A DNA stretch of 64,000 bases from Selenomonas sp. AB3002 (GTDB lineage Bacteria > Bacillota > Negativicutes > Selenomonadales > Selenomonadaceae). The notes below the pieces were generated by a model. That model saw only the letters and a program-made list of their open reading frames with translations, ran no database searches and was not told the origin of the DNA. The DNA lies in NCBI RefSeq assembly GCF_000702545.1, contig NZ_JNIO01000002.1:620001-684000 (forward strand), read 5' to 3'. Shown one piece after another: positions 41,873 through 50,963 of this stretch. The first letter of the stretch is position 1. Every line of letters starts with the position of its first letter. The position numbers and the translations under genes are program-made.

Positions 41873-43009
41873 TCACAGCTTCTGCCAGGTGCCGCTGTTG
41901 CGGTCAGGCTTCCAGTTGGCGCCATCCCCCAGGACGAAAAGCTCCGTCTTGCCATTTACCGTCAGGGTCTGGCCTGCCGTAGTCCTGATGCTGATGAGCT
42001 CGCCATTGATATTCGTGGCGGATATCTGGTCCAGACCGATATTGTAGAGCATCACCGTATCATTCCGATAGGTATTCTGAATCACGTCATCACCTTCACC
42101 GTAGCCGTAGAAGAGGATATTTTCCCCCGTGCCGGCCCGCAGGGTGTCACTGGCACTGCCCGTGCCTCCCCAGAGGGAAGCAGCCGCCCTGCCCCCCACC
42201 AGGGATTCTGAAGCCGTGGTGCCTGCCAGCTGGTCTGCACCGGAGGATTGGGAGCCGTCTATGACATCGATGCTGTTATAAGATGCTTTCTGGCTGCCAT
42301 CCAGCCAAATGAGCTTGGCTTCAGTGCCGCCGCTCAGGGTCAGGATATCTTTTTTGCTGCCCCCCTGATAGTAGAGCACTTCCTCCGTATAGCTCATGGT
42401 ATTGTTCCCGTTGCTGTTGCCGATTTTGGCTTTCTGTATATCTTTGGCATCCCAGGAATAGAGGATCACGTCATCTGCTCCCGAAGAGGACTGCACAGTC
42501 AGCCCGCTTCCATCAGACATCTTCAGTGTCAGGATAGTGCCCAGCCTGCTGACGGAAGCGACGCTGCCACTGTAGAGCACCAGTACATCAGAAGTCTCCT
42601 CCTCACCCGGGGTGAAGTCCCAGACTGTATCATTGCTGTCCCCGTTCCCGTACCAGAACAAGTCCCTGGCAGAGCCCCCCTGCATGGTATCTTTGCCGTC
42701 CAGCCCTCCCCACAAGGATGACTTGCCCGTGCCTGCCAGGAGAAGATTATTTTTTTCATTTCCCACTATGAGCACGTCGCCGGAGCACTCAGAGGCATCA
42801 ACCTCCCGGCAGTTGGGATAGGCCACCCCCGCTTTTTTGTTGATGGGGTCATAGCCCGTCAGCCAGTAGCTCCCGGCCTCTGTCACCGTAAGGGTGGTGA
42901 CTGTATAGTCAGTGGTGAGCGGCTCCTCGGACTCTTCCTCCGTCGTATCCCGCAAAATCTCGGTGCTATATTCTTCTCCCGGTATCTCCCAGGATGCATT
43001 TTCAGCCAT
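41873..43009 (-). CDS. secreted repeat protein with shared C-terminal module (about 378 residues)
   Basis: Starts MAENASWEIPGEEYSTEI and has no signal peptide. It lacks the metallopeptidase-like domain but has the two modules shared by its neighbours: about 70-215 (SYWLTGYDPINKKAGVAYPN, LLLAGTGKSSLWGGLDGKDT) and the C-terminal module (LIWLDGSQKASYNSIDVIDG, ASLWGGTGSASDTLRAG, FYGYGEGDDVIQN, WKPDRNSGTWQKL). Probable type I secretion substrate. The frame reaches 43105, but GGGAG stands nine bases before the ATG at 43009, the same context as the next gene upstream. Confidence 0.75.
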   Translation of the reverse strand: MAENASWEIPGEEYSTEILRDTTEEESEEPLTTDYTVTTLTVTEAGSYWLTGYDPINKKAGVAYPNCREVDASECSGDVLIVGNEKNNLLLAGTGKSSLWGGLDGKDTMQGGSARDLFWYGNGDSNDTVWDFTPGEEETSDVLVLYSGSVASVSRLGTILTLKMSDGSGLTVQSSSGADDVILYSWDAKDIQKAKIGNSNGNNTMSYTEEVLYYQGGSKKDILTLSGGTEAKLIWLDGSQKASYNSIDVIDGSQSSGADQLAGTTASESLVGGRAAASLWGGTGSASDTLRAGTGENILFYGYGEGDDVIQNTYRNDTVMLYNIGLDQISATNINGELISIRTTAGQTLTVNGKTELFVLGDGANWKPDRNSGTWQKL

Positions 43010-43120
43010 GTCCTTCACTCCCTCGCAATGTAATAAAGAACACCATGACGCAGAAATACTGCACTCCTGTGTAATTCGCCCCCGACCTGCCTTATACCTT
43101 CCCATAGCTATGTCTGACAG

Positions 43121-43145
43121 AAAAAAAGGGACGACCTGCGTCCCT
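43121..43145 (-). terminator. terminator of the frameshifted repeat/metallopeptidase gene
   Basis: AGGGACG / CGTCCCT with a five-base loop and seven T residues on the minus strand. Confidence 0.85.
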
Positions 43146-43156
43146 TCTTCGGAAAT

Positions 43157-45192
43157 TCATACTGCTGACCAGCTGCCCTGCTGACGGTCCGGCTTCCAGC
43201 TGGAGCCGTCCCTCAGAGTGAAGACTCCCGCCTGGCCGCTGACGGTCAGGGTATGGCCTGCGGTGGTGGTGATGCTGATGATGTCTTTGCTCACCTGGGC
43301 TCCTGTCAGATGCTCCAGTCCCATATTATAAAGCATCACCCTGTCCCCTGAGGAAGTGTTCTGCATAACATCATTGCCCTCACCGTAGCCGTAGAACAAC
43401 ACATTACTGCCCGACCCAGAGCGCAGTGTGTCACTGGCGCTGCCTGCGCCTCCCCAAAGAGAGGCTGAGCCGCTGCCGCCTGCGATGGTCTCCTCTCCCC
43501 AGCCTCCTGCCAACTGGTCGGAGCCCGAGGACTTGGATCCATCCAAGAGTTCTATGCTGACAAAGCTCTGTCCCTGGCTGCCGTCCAGCCAGATGCTCTT
43601 GCTATCAGAGCCAGAGGCTGTCAGAGTATCCCGGCCTGAGCCGCCCTGGAAGAAAGCCAGGTCATTTCGATAGGAAAGGTTATTGGCCTTGGCACTTTCA
43701 CCAATCTTTGCTCCATAGAGATGGGCCGCCGCATCTGTGGAGTAGAGCACAGCACTGTCAGAGCCTGCGGTGGTGTTCACCGTCAGGCTGCCCCCGTCTG
43801 CCATGGAAAGGTGGAGGGTATTGCCGGATCTTGTGATGCCTGACAAGCTTCCGCTGTAGAAATTCAGCACATCGCTGCTGCCCCCTGTGCCGGGGGTGAA
43901 GTTGCTCGCCACATCGTGGCCGTCTCCGGCGCCGTACCAGATCATATCCCGACCAGAGCCCCCCTGAAGGGTGTCATTGCTGGCGCCGCCTCCCCAGAGG
44001 GAAGAGCTGCCCTTGCCCCCCTTGATCAGATTATCCTGGCCGTTCCCGCCCAGAATCACCTCGCCAGTCACCTCGCTGCCATCCAGCTCCTTGCAGTTTG
44101 GATAGGCAGTATCTTTCTCCCCCGTCAGGGGATCATAGCCTGACAGCCAGAAGCTGCCCGGGCTCTTGGCGGTAAGTTTGGTGACGTTAGGCTTGGTTTC
44201 GGTGGTATCGGTGGGGGTGGACGCAGGCTCTGGCGCAGACGTCGAAGCAGGAGCCGCGCTGCCACCTGAGAGCTGATGGGCCAGATACCTCAGGAGCATG
44301 TAGCCTCCTGCATAGGAGTGCTCCCCGTAGTTTGAGTCGCTGGACAGCACCGTCTTCAGATTGTCCGCGTTCCTGGCCAGCTGCTTGATAGCCAGTGTCC
44401 GCTCATCATCAATACCATGTACAAGCTCTGCCGCCCCCTCCTTGACGCTGATGGGCATAGTGTGGAAGAAATCTATATTGGCAGCCATGGCCGCATGGGT
44501 CATCTCATGGGCTATGACCCGGTCCAGATGGGTGTTCTTGGCAGTGCCATTCACATCTGCCCCCAAATTGGCATAATAACGCATGTTGATGGTGAGGCTC
44601 AGGGCTGTGGCCTTGCCATCATCCGTATGGTACTGATGGTTCACCAGAGCCAGAGTATCATCTGCCAGATTCACAAAGTTTATGCTGGAAATAGTGTTCA
44701 CGGTGGTGCCGGATTCATTGAAGGTCAGGCCATAGGAATCCGGATCAGACGCAGGCTCTCTGGAATCCACCAGGTATAGAGGCCCGATATAATCCGCAGC
44801 TGGGATTCTGGCAGGGAAGACAGATTCGGCCAGTTCACCGTCAGGCCGAATTCCTCATAGGTGGTAGAGCCTGAGGCAGGCAGCTGCCAGTTGTTATCAT
44901 TTTCTGGCACCACGCTAAGAGCGGTCTTCACAGGTCCGCTTCCCGCATCACTGCCACTGATGGCCCCCGTATCCTCATTATCCAGAATAATGCCACACTT
45001 CTCCCGCAGGAAATCCAAAGCCCGCTCCTTGCCGTAGCTCTTGCAGTCATTATACATATAGTCAATGACTGCCTGCCAGCTGGAAAGCCCCGTCATTTGC
45101 CGGGCTGCCTCATCAAGGGCTGCCCTGCCCCGCAGATTGGTAGCGTCCAGTATGCTCATAAAGTTCCTTATGACTTCCATCGACGTTGCCAT
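43157..45192 (-). pseudogene. metallopeptidase-like repeat protein interrupted by a frameshift
   Basis: Frame one (45192 to 44725) gives MATSMEVIRNFMSILDATNL to SGLYTWWIPESLRLI; then the frame fails and the neighbouring frame continues DPDSYGLTFNESGTTVNTIS to the stop at 43157. The intact paralogue at 46617-48584 reads through this point as GLYTWWLDEGLRLIDNSYGLSFN, so one base is missing near 44725-44735. The second part has HEMTHAAMAAN (HExxH) with a glutamate in GAAELVHG, then the shared repeat and C-terminal modules. If translated as two pieces, the C-terminal piece (from a GTG at 44770) could still be secreted, since the export signal is C-terminal. Start 45192 has GGGAG eight bases upstream. 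Confidence 0.75.
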
Positions 45193-45234
45193 GCCACTCA
45201 CTCCCTTGCTGACAGACATATCCCCTATATCATA

Positions 45235-45263
45235 ATTTTACAACAATTTTAAAACAGCAGCAA
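45235..45263 (-). promoter_or_regulatory. promoter of the frameshifted repeat-protein gene
   Basis: TTGCTG (45258-45263), 17-base spacer and TAAAAT (45235-45240) on the minus strand, about 45 bases before the ATG. Confidence 0.65.
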
Positions 45264-45334
45264 GGGACTGCAGGATTCTTTCATAGATTTAAGTTTGTCC
45301 CGCAGCCCCCCGGAGTGGGCATAATAAGCCTTTT

Positions 45335-46552
45335 TTAAGTCTCTGCCTCCTTACGCACCTGCTCCAAAACCGCCCGCAAAGACGGCAGCAATTCCTTGAA
45401 TCTAAAATCTGCCTCAGGGTGAGCAGCTGGGAAAGCCTCTGCCAGCAGCAGGGCCCGCTCCAGGTCGGCCTTGCCTCCCGGCTTATCCCCTGCGTTCCAG
45501 CGGCGCCCGCCCCGGAAATAGTAAAAATCAGGATAGTCGGGGAAAGCGGACATTGCCTTTGCCAGCACAGCCTCCCCCTGCTGCCGCAGGGAGCGGGCCG
45601 CCTGCAGGTGCTCATTGTCCCTATCCCCAGGCTCCGGCAACGGCTCCCCCTCGGCTATCTCCAGCCCCGCCTGGCTGCAGGCCTCCTGCTCCAGCTCCCT
45701 GAGTGCCTGGTAGATGATGCGGTAGGGAGCCACCCGGTCATGGACAGGCAGGGTTGAGCCAAAGGAGCGCTGGGCGCACTCTATGGCTTCCCGCCACTCC
45801 CGCCGGGAGAGATGGGTCTCCGCCAGATAATAATCCAGCAAAAAGGTGGAGCCTCCCTGCCTCTCCTCTTTCAGGAGGATCTCTTCATTGCGTCTGTTCT
45901 TCTGAGCCTTCACCTCAGGGCGGTAACCTGTGTGTCGTATGGAGAGAAGCCCTTTTGCTGCAGCAGCGATTTTCGTCTGCCGCCCATCGGTGAGCACCAG
46001 CTGCTCATGCACCTCCCCCCGGTACCGCAGCAGTTCCTGCCGCCTGAGCAGCCGCACCGCCAGATCATCTGCCTCCCCTGCCACCGGAGTACCGTCCAGA
46101 TCCACATTCTCGCGCCAGATTTCCAGCAGGTCAATTTTCCTCTCGTGCACTGCCTGTCCAGGTACAGCCACCAGCCTCACACCGGAGGGAATGTCACCTG
46201 CGGACAAGCTTTCTGCCAGGGGCCGCAGATTTTCCCGGGTTCCCTCTGACAAGCTCTCATCGCTGTCCAGAAACAGCACAAATTCACCGTGGCACCTGGA
46301 TAGGGCATAATTCTTCGCCAGGGAGAAATCATCCTGCCACACAAAATCATAGAGCTTTCCCCGCCGCCCGGGAACTTCCTGCTGCCATTTCCGCAGGAAC
46401 CTCCGGACGATTTTCACCGAATCGTCCACGCTTCCCGTATCCACAATCACCATCTCGTCCACCGCCTGGGCCACACTGCTCAGGCAGACAAGTATCTCCT
46501 CCGCCGCATCCCTCATAATGAGGGCCAGAGACAACAGGCATTCCTTGGGCAT
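45335..46552 (-). CDS. GT2 glycosyltransferase with C-terminal TPR-like helices
   Basis: About 405 residues. The GT2 domain is at the N-terminus (ECLLSLALIMRDAAEEILVC; DEMVIVDTGSVDDSVKIV; VLFLDSDESL with the acidic metal site), a central part with VRLLRRQELLRYRGEVHEQL, and C-terminal helical repeats (LLDYYLAETHLSRREWREAI). Similar to the GT2-TPR protein at 39882-41717 but without its N-terminal extension. GGGGG lies six bases before the ATG at 46552. It is placed between two metallopeptidase-like secreted proteins, again suggesting that it glycosylates them. Confidence 0.83.
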   Translation of the reverse strand: MPKECLLSLALIMRDAAEEILVCLSSVAQAVDEMVIVDTGSVDDSVKIVRRFLRKWQQEVPGRRGKLYDFVWQDDFSLAKNYALSRCHGEFVLFLDSDESLSEGTRENLRPLAESLSAGDIPSGVRLVAVPGQAVHERKIDLLEIWRENVDLDGTPVAGEADDLAVRLLRRQELLRYRGEVHEQLVLTDGRQTKIAAAAKGLLSIRHTGYRPEVKAQKNRRNEEILLKEERQGGSTFLLDYYLAETHLSRREWREAIECAQRSFGSTLPVHDRVAPYRIIYQALRELEQEACSQAGLEIAEGEPLPEPGDRDNEHLQAARSLRQQGEAVLAKAMSAFPDYPDFYYFRGGRRWNAGDKPGGKADLERALLLAEAFPAAHPEADFRFKELLPSLRAVLEQVRKEAET

Positions 46553-46566
46553 CAAAATCCCCCTAT

Positions 46567-46592
46567 CAAAAAGGAGACGCTAAAGCGTCCCC
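46567..46592 (-). terminator. terminator of the intact metallopeptidase-like repeat protein
   Basis: GGGGACGC TTTA GCGTCTCC followed by TTTTTGA on the minus strand; it overlaps the region just upstream of the GT2 ribosome binding site. Confidence 0.8.
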
Positions 46593-46616
46593 TTCATATT
46601 ATCGAAACAATACTGC

Positions 46617-48584
46617 TTACACGGCAGACCACTGTTTGGTATTGTGGTTAGCCCGCCAGGTGCTGCCATCGGACAGGGTGAAGGCTGCCTCCCCCTGCAC
46701 CGTGAGGGTCTGGTTTGCCGTGGTGCGAATCTTCACTTCACTGGTGCCGATGTCTGCCCCAGTAATCTTATCCAGGCCCATGTTGTAGAGCATAACCCTG
46801 TCATTAGCCCCGGTATTCTGCAGCACATCATTGCCCTCGCCGTAACCATAGAAGAGATGCGTGTCGCCAGCGCCTGCCCTCAGGGTATCATCGGCGCTGC
46901 CCGCACCACCCCAGAGAGAAGACTGGCCCCGCCCCCCCTGGATGGATTCTGCAGCACTGCTCCCCACCAGCTGGTCTGCGCCAGTGGACTCGGAGCCGTC
47001 TATGATCTCGATGCTGGCGTAGCTCTTGCCCTGACTGCCATCCAGCCAGACATTTTTATTGCCACCGCCAGAGACCTGCAGCGTGTCACGGCCGCTGCCT
47101 CCAAAGTAGCTGGATGCCGCTTCCGTATAGCTAATGACACTGGCCTTATTGCTATCGCCAATCTTGGCTCCGGAGATATGCACCGCGTCCGTGGAATAGA
47201 GCACCACTGCATCAGGAGAAGACTGCACAGTGAGACTGCTACCATCGTTCATGTTCAGCTTGAGATTATTGCCATTGCGGCCAAAAGAGGTGAGGGAACC
47301 ACTGTAGAGATTGATTACATCATTGCCGGACGCATAATTTGTCACTACATCGTTGCCATCCCCGGCACCGAACCAGAACATATCCCGTCCAGAGCCCCCC
47401 TGGAGGGTATCATTGCTTGCGCCGCCGCCCCAGAGGGAGGTTTTGCCCTGACCGCCCTTGATGAGATCGTTCTTGCTGTTGCCAGCCAGGATGACTTCGC
47501 TGGTGACACTGCTGCCGTCAAGCTCCGTAGCATCCGGAAAAGCAGGGTCATGAGTAAAGGACCTTCCCGCCAGCACATCATACCCGGACAGCCATACGTT
47601 GCCATTGCCGTTGGCAGTCACCTTAGTCCAATGACAGGGAGCCGGACCGCTGGAGCCTGCTGCCGCCTGCTTGGCGAAGTAACGCAGGGCAATATAGCCC
47701 CCCGCATATTCGTCACCACCTGATTTCTCATCGGTGTTAAGAACCTCTTTCAACTGGTCAGGATTGGAAGCCAGACGCCTGATATCACCGGGACGCTCGT
47801 CGTCAATGCCGTGAACCAGCTCTGACGCCCCCTCGCGTATGTAGTATGGAAGATCACTTACATAGGTGATATTAGCCGCCATGGTAGCATGAACAAGCTC
47901 ATGAGCTATCACACGATCAAGATAGAAGCTGGTATTAGCAGATTTACCATTCACATTATTGCCATCAATGCTGTTATAATAGCGCATATTCACCAAAAGT
48001 GTCAGTTCATCTGTCTTGCCAGCGCCATTGTAATGCCAGTTTACTTTGGCCAGGTAATTATCAGGATCATCATCTTCAAATTTCACAGTGATGGTATTTA
48101 CTGTTGCTGCAGTGTCATTGAAGCTGAGGCCATAGGAATTATCTATCAAGCGCAGACCTTCGTCCAGCCACCAGGTGTATAATCCCTTCACCACCTGCAC
48201 CTGAGCTGCGTTATTCAGGTTGGTATTGGTCCAATCCACCGTCAGATTATAGTCGCTGCAACGAGTTCGCCAGCTGGTGGGCATACGCCACTCATTTGTA
48301 CGCTCAGGGACAATGCTCTCAGCAGTCTTTTCCCCGCCGCCGCCAGCATTGCTGCCGCTTATGGCACCGGTATCATTATCGCCCAAAATAATGCCGCACC
48401 TGTCCCTCAGGAAGGCATCTGCCCCCATGGTCCTGCAGTCGTTGTATATGGAGTTCAGCACATCCTGCCAACTGCCATAGTTCGAGGTACTGCGCACCGC
48501 TTCATCCAGCGCCGCCCTGCCTCTCAGTCTGGTACCATTCAAAGACGTCATGAAATTTCTAATCACAGTTTGTGGTGTACCCAA
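46617..48584 (-). CDS. metallopeptidase-like repeat protein, probable type I secretion substrate (655 residues)
   Basis: An N-terminal helical region (TVIRNFMTSLNGTRLRGRAA; CGIILGDNDTGAISG) is followed by a zinc-peptidase-like segment: VIAHELVHATMAANI (HExxH) and, about 25 residues later, EGASELVHG whose E may be the third ligand. Then come the repeat module (VNVWLSGYD..., LWGGGASNDTLQGGSGRDMF) and the shared C-terminal module (SLWGGAGSADDTLRAG, FYGYGEGNDVLQN, WRANHNTKQWSAV). The start is TTG at 48584: AAAGGAG is eight bases upstream, the paralogue starts at the same place, and the promoter at 48628-48656 excludes the earlier in-frame ATGs. Confidence 0.78.
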   Translation of the reverse strand: MGTPQTVIRNFMTSLNGTRLRGRAALDEAVRSTSNYGSWQDVLNSIYNDCRTMGADAFLRDRCGIILGDNDTGAISGSNAGGGGEKTAESIVPERTNEWRMPTSWRTRCSDYNLTVDWTNTNLNNAAQVQVVKGLYTWWLDEGLRLIDNSYGLSFNDTAATVNTITVKFEDDDPDNYLAKVNWHYNGAGKTDELTLLVNMRYYNSIDGNNVNGKSANTSFYLDRVIAHELVHATMAANITYVSDLPYYIREGASELVHGIDDERPGDIRRLASNPDQLKEVLNTDEKSGGDEYAGGYIALRYFAKQAAAGSSGPAPCHWTKVTANGNGNVWLSGYDVLAGRSFTHDPAFPDATELDGSSVTSEVILAGNSKNDLIKGGQGKTSLWGGGASNDTLQGGSGRDMFWFGAGDGNDVVTNYASGNDVINLYSGSLTSFGRNGNNLKLNMNDGSSLTVQSSPDAVVLYSTDAVHISGAKIGDSNKASVISYTEAASSYFGGSGRDTLQVSGGGNKNVWLDGSQGKSYASIEIIDGSESTGADQLVGSSAAESIQGGRGQSSLWGGAGSADDTLRAGAGDTHLFYGYGEGNDVLQNTGANDRVMLYNMGLDKITGADIGTSEVKIRTTANQTLTVQGEAAFTLSDGSTWRANHNTKQWSAV

Positions 48585-48627
48585 TCTTGCATCTCCTTTG
48601 CAATAAATCATCCCATTAACGGATGCC

Positions 48628-48656
48628 ATTATACACCTGATTAAGGTATAAGGCAA
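48628..48656 (-). promoter_or_regulatory. promoter of the intact metallopeptidase-like repeat protein
   Basis: TTGCCT (48651-48656), 17-base spacer, TATAAT (48628-48633) on the minus strand. The transcript would start near 48621, which rules out starts at 48629 and 48698. Confidence 0.8.
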
Positions 48657-48691
48657 ATCCCCCTCCGCGAACATATCATTTTGACCTGTAA

Positions 48692-48721
48692 CAAACAAAG
48701 GCGCAGGAAAAGCCCTGCGCC
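48692..48721 (-). terminator. terminator of the ACP-SDR-MBOAT operon
   Basis: GGCGCAGG / CCTGCGCC stem with a six-base loop, then TTTGTTTGTT on the minus strand. Confidence 0.8.
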
Positions 48722-48741
48722 CCTAAGATCATTTTATGCTT

Positions 48742-50199
48742 TTAGAACTGGAAGTACAAGAATGCCGTCACCTGAGTGAAGTGCAAAACAGAGAAGACGA
48801 AAAGGGCGGCGAGGAAGGCTGCCCATTTCAAGTTGGGACGGAAGTACTTGTCCACCAGCACATTGCTGTCGTGGCTAAACGCAGCCAGCCAGAGAGCCAG
48901 CAACAATGTAAAGATGGGCAGCCCATGCAACCCCGACGCATTGAGGACCTTATCCAGCATGCCGCCCCCCAGGGCAAAAGGCCAGTCCAGTCCCCGGAGA
49001 CCTGCCATGGCCTTGTATACCTCAATGGCCTGGGGCAAACTCTCTGCGCGGAACAGTACACACGAGGAGGCTGCAAAGACCATGGTCAGCCAGTGGGAAA
49101 CGCCATCCGGCAAAGACAGCCAGGACTGCCTTTTCCATAGCTGGCAGACACAAAGCCCCACACCCTGCATAAAGCCGAAGACCACAAAGGTCCAGCCAGC
49201 TCCGTGCCAGGCACCTATGACAACCATCGTAAGCATGGTGGCAAGCATTGAACGCCAGAGCGTAACTTTCCCCATCCAAAGAACCAGGGGCGTGTAGATG
49301 TACGCAGTAATGGTCGAGGTTAGGGACATATGCCACTTCCCCCAGAACTCGCTGAGATTCTTCGAGCGGAATGGCTCGCTGAAGTTGATGGGGATCTTGA
49401 TATTCATCAGCCGCGCCGCCCCCACAGCCATATCCGTATAGCCGGAGAAATCATAATACATTTCCATGAAAAAACATACAGCCAGCGCCCAGCCTTCCCA
49501 AAAACCCAGTTCACCCGCATGGGCGAAACCGTCCGCAATCGGCGCGATCAACGCATCAGCTATCACGACTTTCTTGAATAACCCCAAGGAGAACATGGCA
49601 ATACCCTTTGCTATATTCTCTGCCTGGGGGCTGTGCAGACGCTCATCTGCAAATTGCTTCATCATTGATTTGTGGTAGAGGATAGGGCCTGCCAGCAGGT
49701 GCGGAAAAAAGGATACAAAGAGGCAGTAATCCACAAAATCCTTGTATTTTTTGCCGTCCCCATAAAAATAAACGCCAATCAGGTAGACCATCTGCGTGAT
49801 GGTAAAAAAGGAGATGCCGAGGGGCAGTATAACATGCCAAAGCTCAAAATCTGTCCCCATAAGCCTGTTCACATTCTTGATGAAGAAATCCATGTACTTG
49901 AAATAGCAGAGCATGCCTATATCAAAAGCAAGACCAAGCATGAAAAAAGTCTTGCCTGTCAAGAGGCCCTGTGGTTCTGCCTGATACTTCACGATGCAGC
50001 GCGATATGGCATAGTTCACCAGAATGCTGCCCACCAGAAGCGGCAGGAAATAGATATTCCAGTACCCATAGAAGCCCAGGCTGGCCAGCACAAGCCAGCC
50101 ATTGGCCCAGCGCAGGCCTGCCCATCGAGACAAAGCAAAATAACCGCTGACCGCCAGCGGCAAAAACAGGAATATATATGTGTAGGAATTAAAAAGCAT
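48742..50199 (-). CDS. MBOAT-family O-acyltransferase (AlgI/DltB-like)
   Basis: 485 residues with about ten membrane segments. LFNSYTYIFLFLPLAVSGYF is the usual start; FFPHLLAGPILYHKSMMKQF, DFSGYTDMAVGAARLM and IGAWHGAGWTFVVFG, with the catalytic histidine, are MBOAT marks. The enzyme moves acyl groups across the membrane onto extracytoplasmic polymers, usually with an SGNH partner such as the protein at 55838-57409. It ends an operon with ACP and an SDR, which suggests that its donor may be an acyl-ACP-derived (perhaps 3-hydroxyacyl) group. AAGGGGG lies before the ATG. Confidence 0.92.
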   Translation of the reverse strand: MLFNSYTYIFLFLPLAVSGYFALSRWAGLRWANGWLVLASLGFYGYWNIYFLPLLVGSILVNYAISRCIVKYQAEPQGLLTGKTFFMLGLAFDIGMLCYFKYMDFFIKNVNRLMGTDFELWHVILPLGISFFTITQMVYLIGVYFYGDGKKYKDFVDYCLFVSFFPHLLAGPILYHKSMMKQFADERLHSPQAENIAKGIAMFSLGLFKKVVIADALIAPIADGFAHAGELGFWEGWALAVCFFMEMYYDFSGYTDMAVGAARLMNIKIPINFSEPFRSKNLSEFWGKWHMSLTSTITAYIYTPLVLWMGKVTLWRSMLATMLTMVVIGAWHGAGWTFVVFGFMQGVGLCVCQLWKRQSWLSLPDGVSHWLTMVFAASSCVLFRAESLPQAIEVYKAMAGLRGLDWPFALGGGMLDKVLNASGLHGLPIFTLLLALWLAAFSHDSNVLVDKYFRPNLKWAAFLAALFVFSVLHFTQVTAFLYFQF

Positions 50200-50210
50200 G
50201 CCTATCCCCC

Positions 50211-50963
50211 TTAGGCCGAATAGCCGCCATCCACAGCCAGGCAGGCTCCTGTCATCCAGCGCGCGCTGTCAGACAGCAGGAAGAGCACCAGCCCCGCCAC
50301 ATCGGCAGGCTCCCCCATCCCCAGAAGCTCCCGGACAGCAATAGCCTCCTGGTCCGCATAAGCCTGAGCCAGGGGATTCTGCGTCATCTCAGTCGCTACC
50401 CAGCCGGGCATGACTGCATTGACGCGATGCCCATTCCTGGCCAGTTCCTTCGCTGCAGAGCGCACCCCGGCATTGACGGCTGCTTTCGCTGCCGCATAGG
50501 CAAATTTGCCCATCTCACAACAGACCGCATCTGCTGAGGAAAAAAGCACATGAGAGGTTCGTTCACCTGCATAGGGCGCACGGGTCGCCAGCTGTAACAA
50601 GGCCATGCCAGCCCAAAAGGTTGTCTCCATCATCTTCTGCGCCTTGCGGGCATTGTAGGCCGCCAATGGCGTAAAAACTGCCGTACCTGCCGCATGGACA
50701 GTACCGGATAGAGGCCCCTGCTCTTGCACGAAATGCCCCAGAGCCTCTTCCATCGCCTTGGTGTCGCAGACATCCACTGCTGCAGGGATTATCATCCCCG
50801 GCACTTCGGCGGCCAGCTCTGCAAGCTTTTCCTCGCGTCGTGCCAAAACCAGCACCTTTGCGCCAGACTGTGCAAGCCGCAGGGCAATCTCCCTGCCCAT
50901 GCCGGAGGAAGCCCCCGTCACAGCGTAGCGCTCACCGTCAAAGTCAAAGGAAGCGGCACGCAT
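50211..50963 (-). CDS. short-chain dehydrogenase/reductase (FabG-like)
   Basis: About 250 residues with the NAD(P) loop TGASSGMG, catalytic serine region VLFSSADAVC, YAAAKAAVNAGV (Tyr/Lys pair) and the end GACLAVDGGYSA, as in FabG-type 3-ketoacyl-ACP reductases. Lying in an ACP-MBOAT operon and near a ketoacyl synthase, it probably reduces a 3-ketoacyl-ACP to 3-hydroxyacyl-ACP. The ATG at 50963 overlaps the ACP stop codon by one base (TGATG), so translation is coupled; GGAGG is four bases upstream. The frame is open to 50984. Confidence 0.88.
   Translation of the reverse strand: MRAASFDFDGERYAVTGASSGMGREIALRLAQSGAKVLVLARREEKLAELAAEVPGMIIPAAVDVCDTKAMEEALGHFVQEQGPLSGTVHAAGTAVFTPLAAYNARKAQKMMETTFWAGMALLQLATRAPYAGERTSHVLFSSADAVCCEMGKFAYAAAKAAVNAGVRSAAKELARNGHRVNAVMPGWVATEMTQNPLAQAYADQEAIAVRELLGMGEPADVAGLVLFLLSDSARWMTGACLAVDGGYSA

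Noticed and set aside
41873-48584. Classical RTX toxin (HlyA-like) identity for the repeat proteins
   Set aside because: No HlyC acyltransferase gene, no pore-forming domain, and only a few true GGxGxDxLx nonapeptides; a surface or adhesin-like role is better supported.
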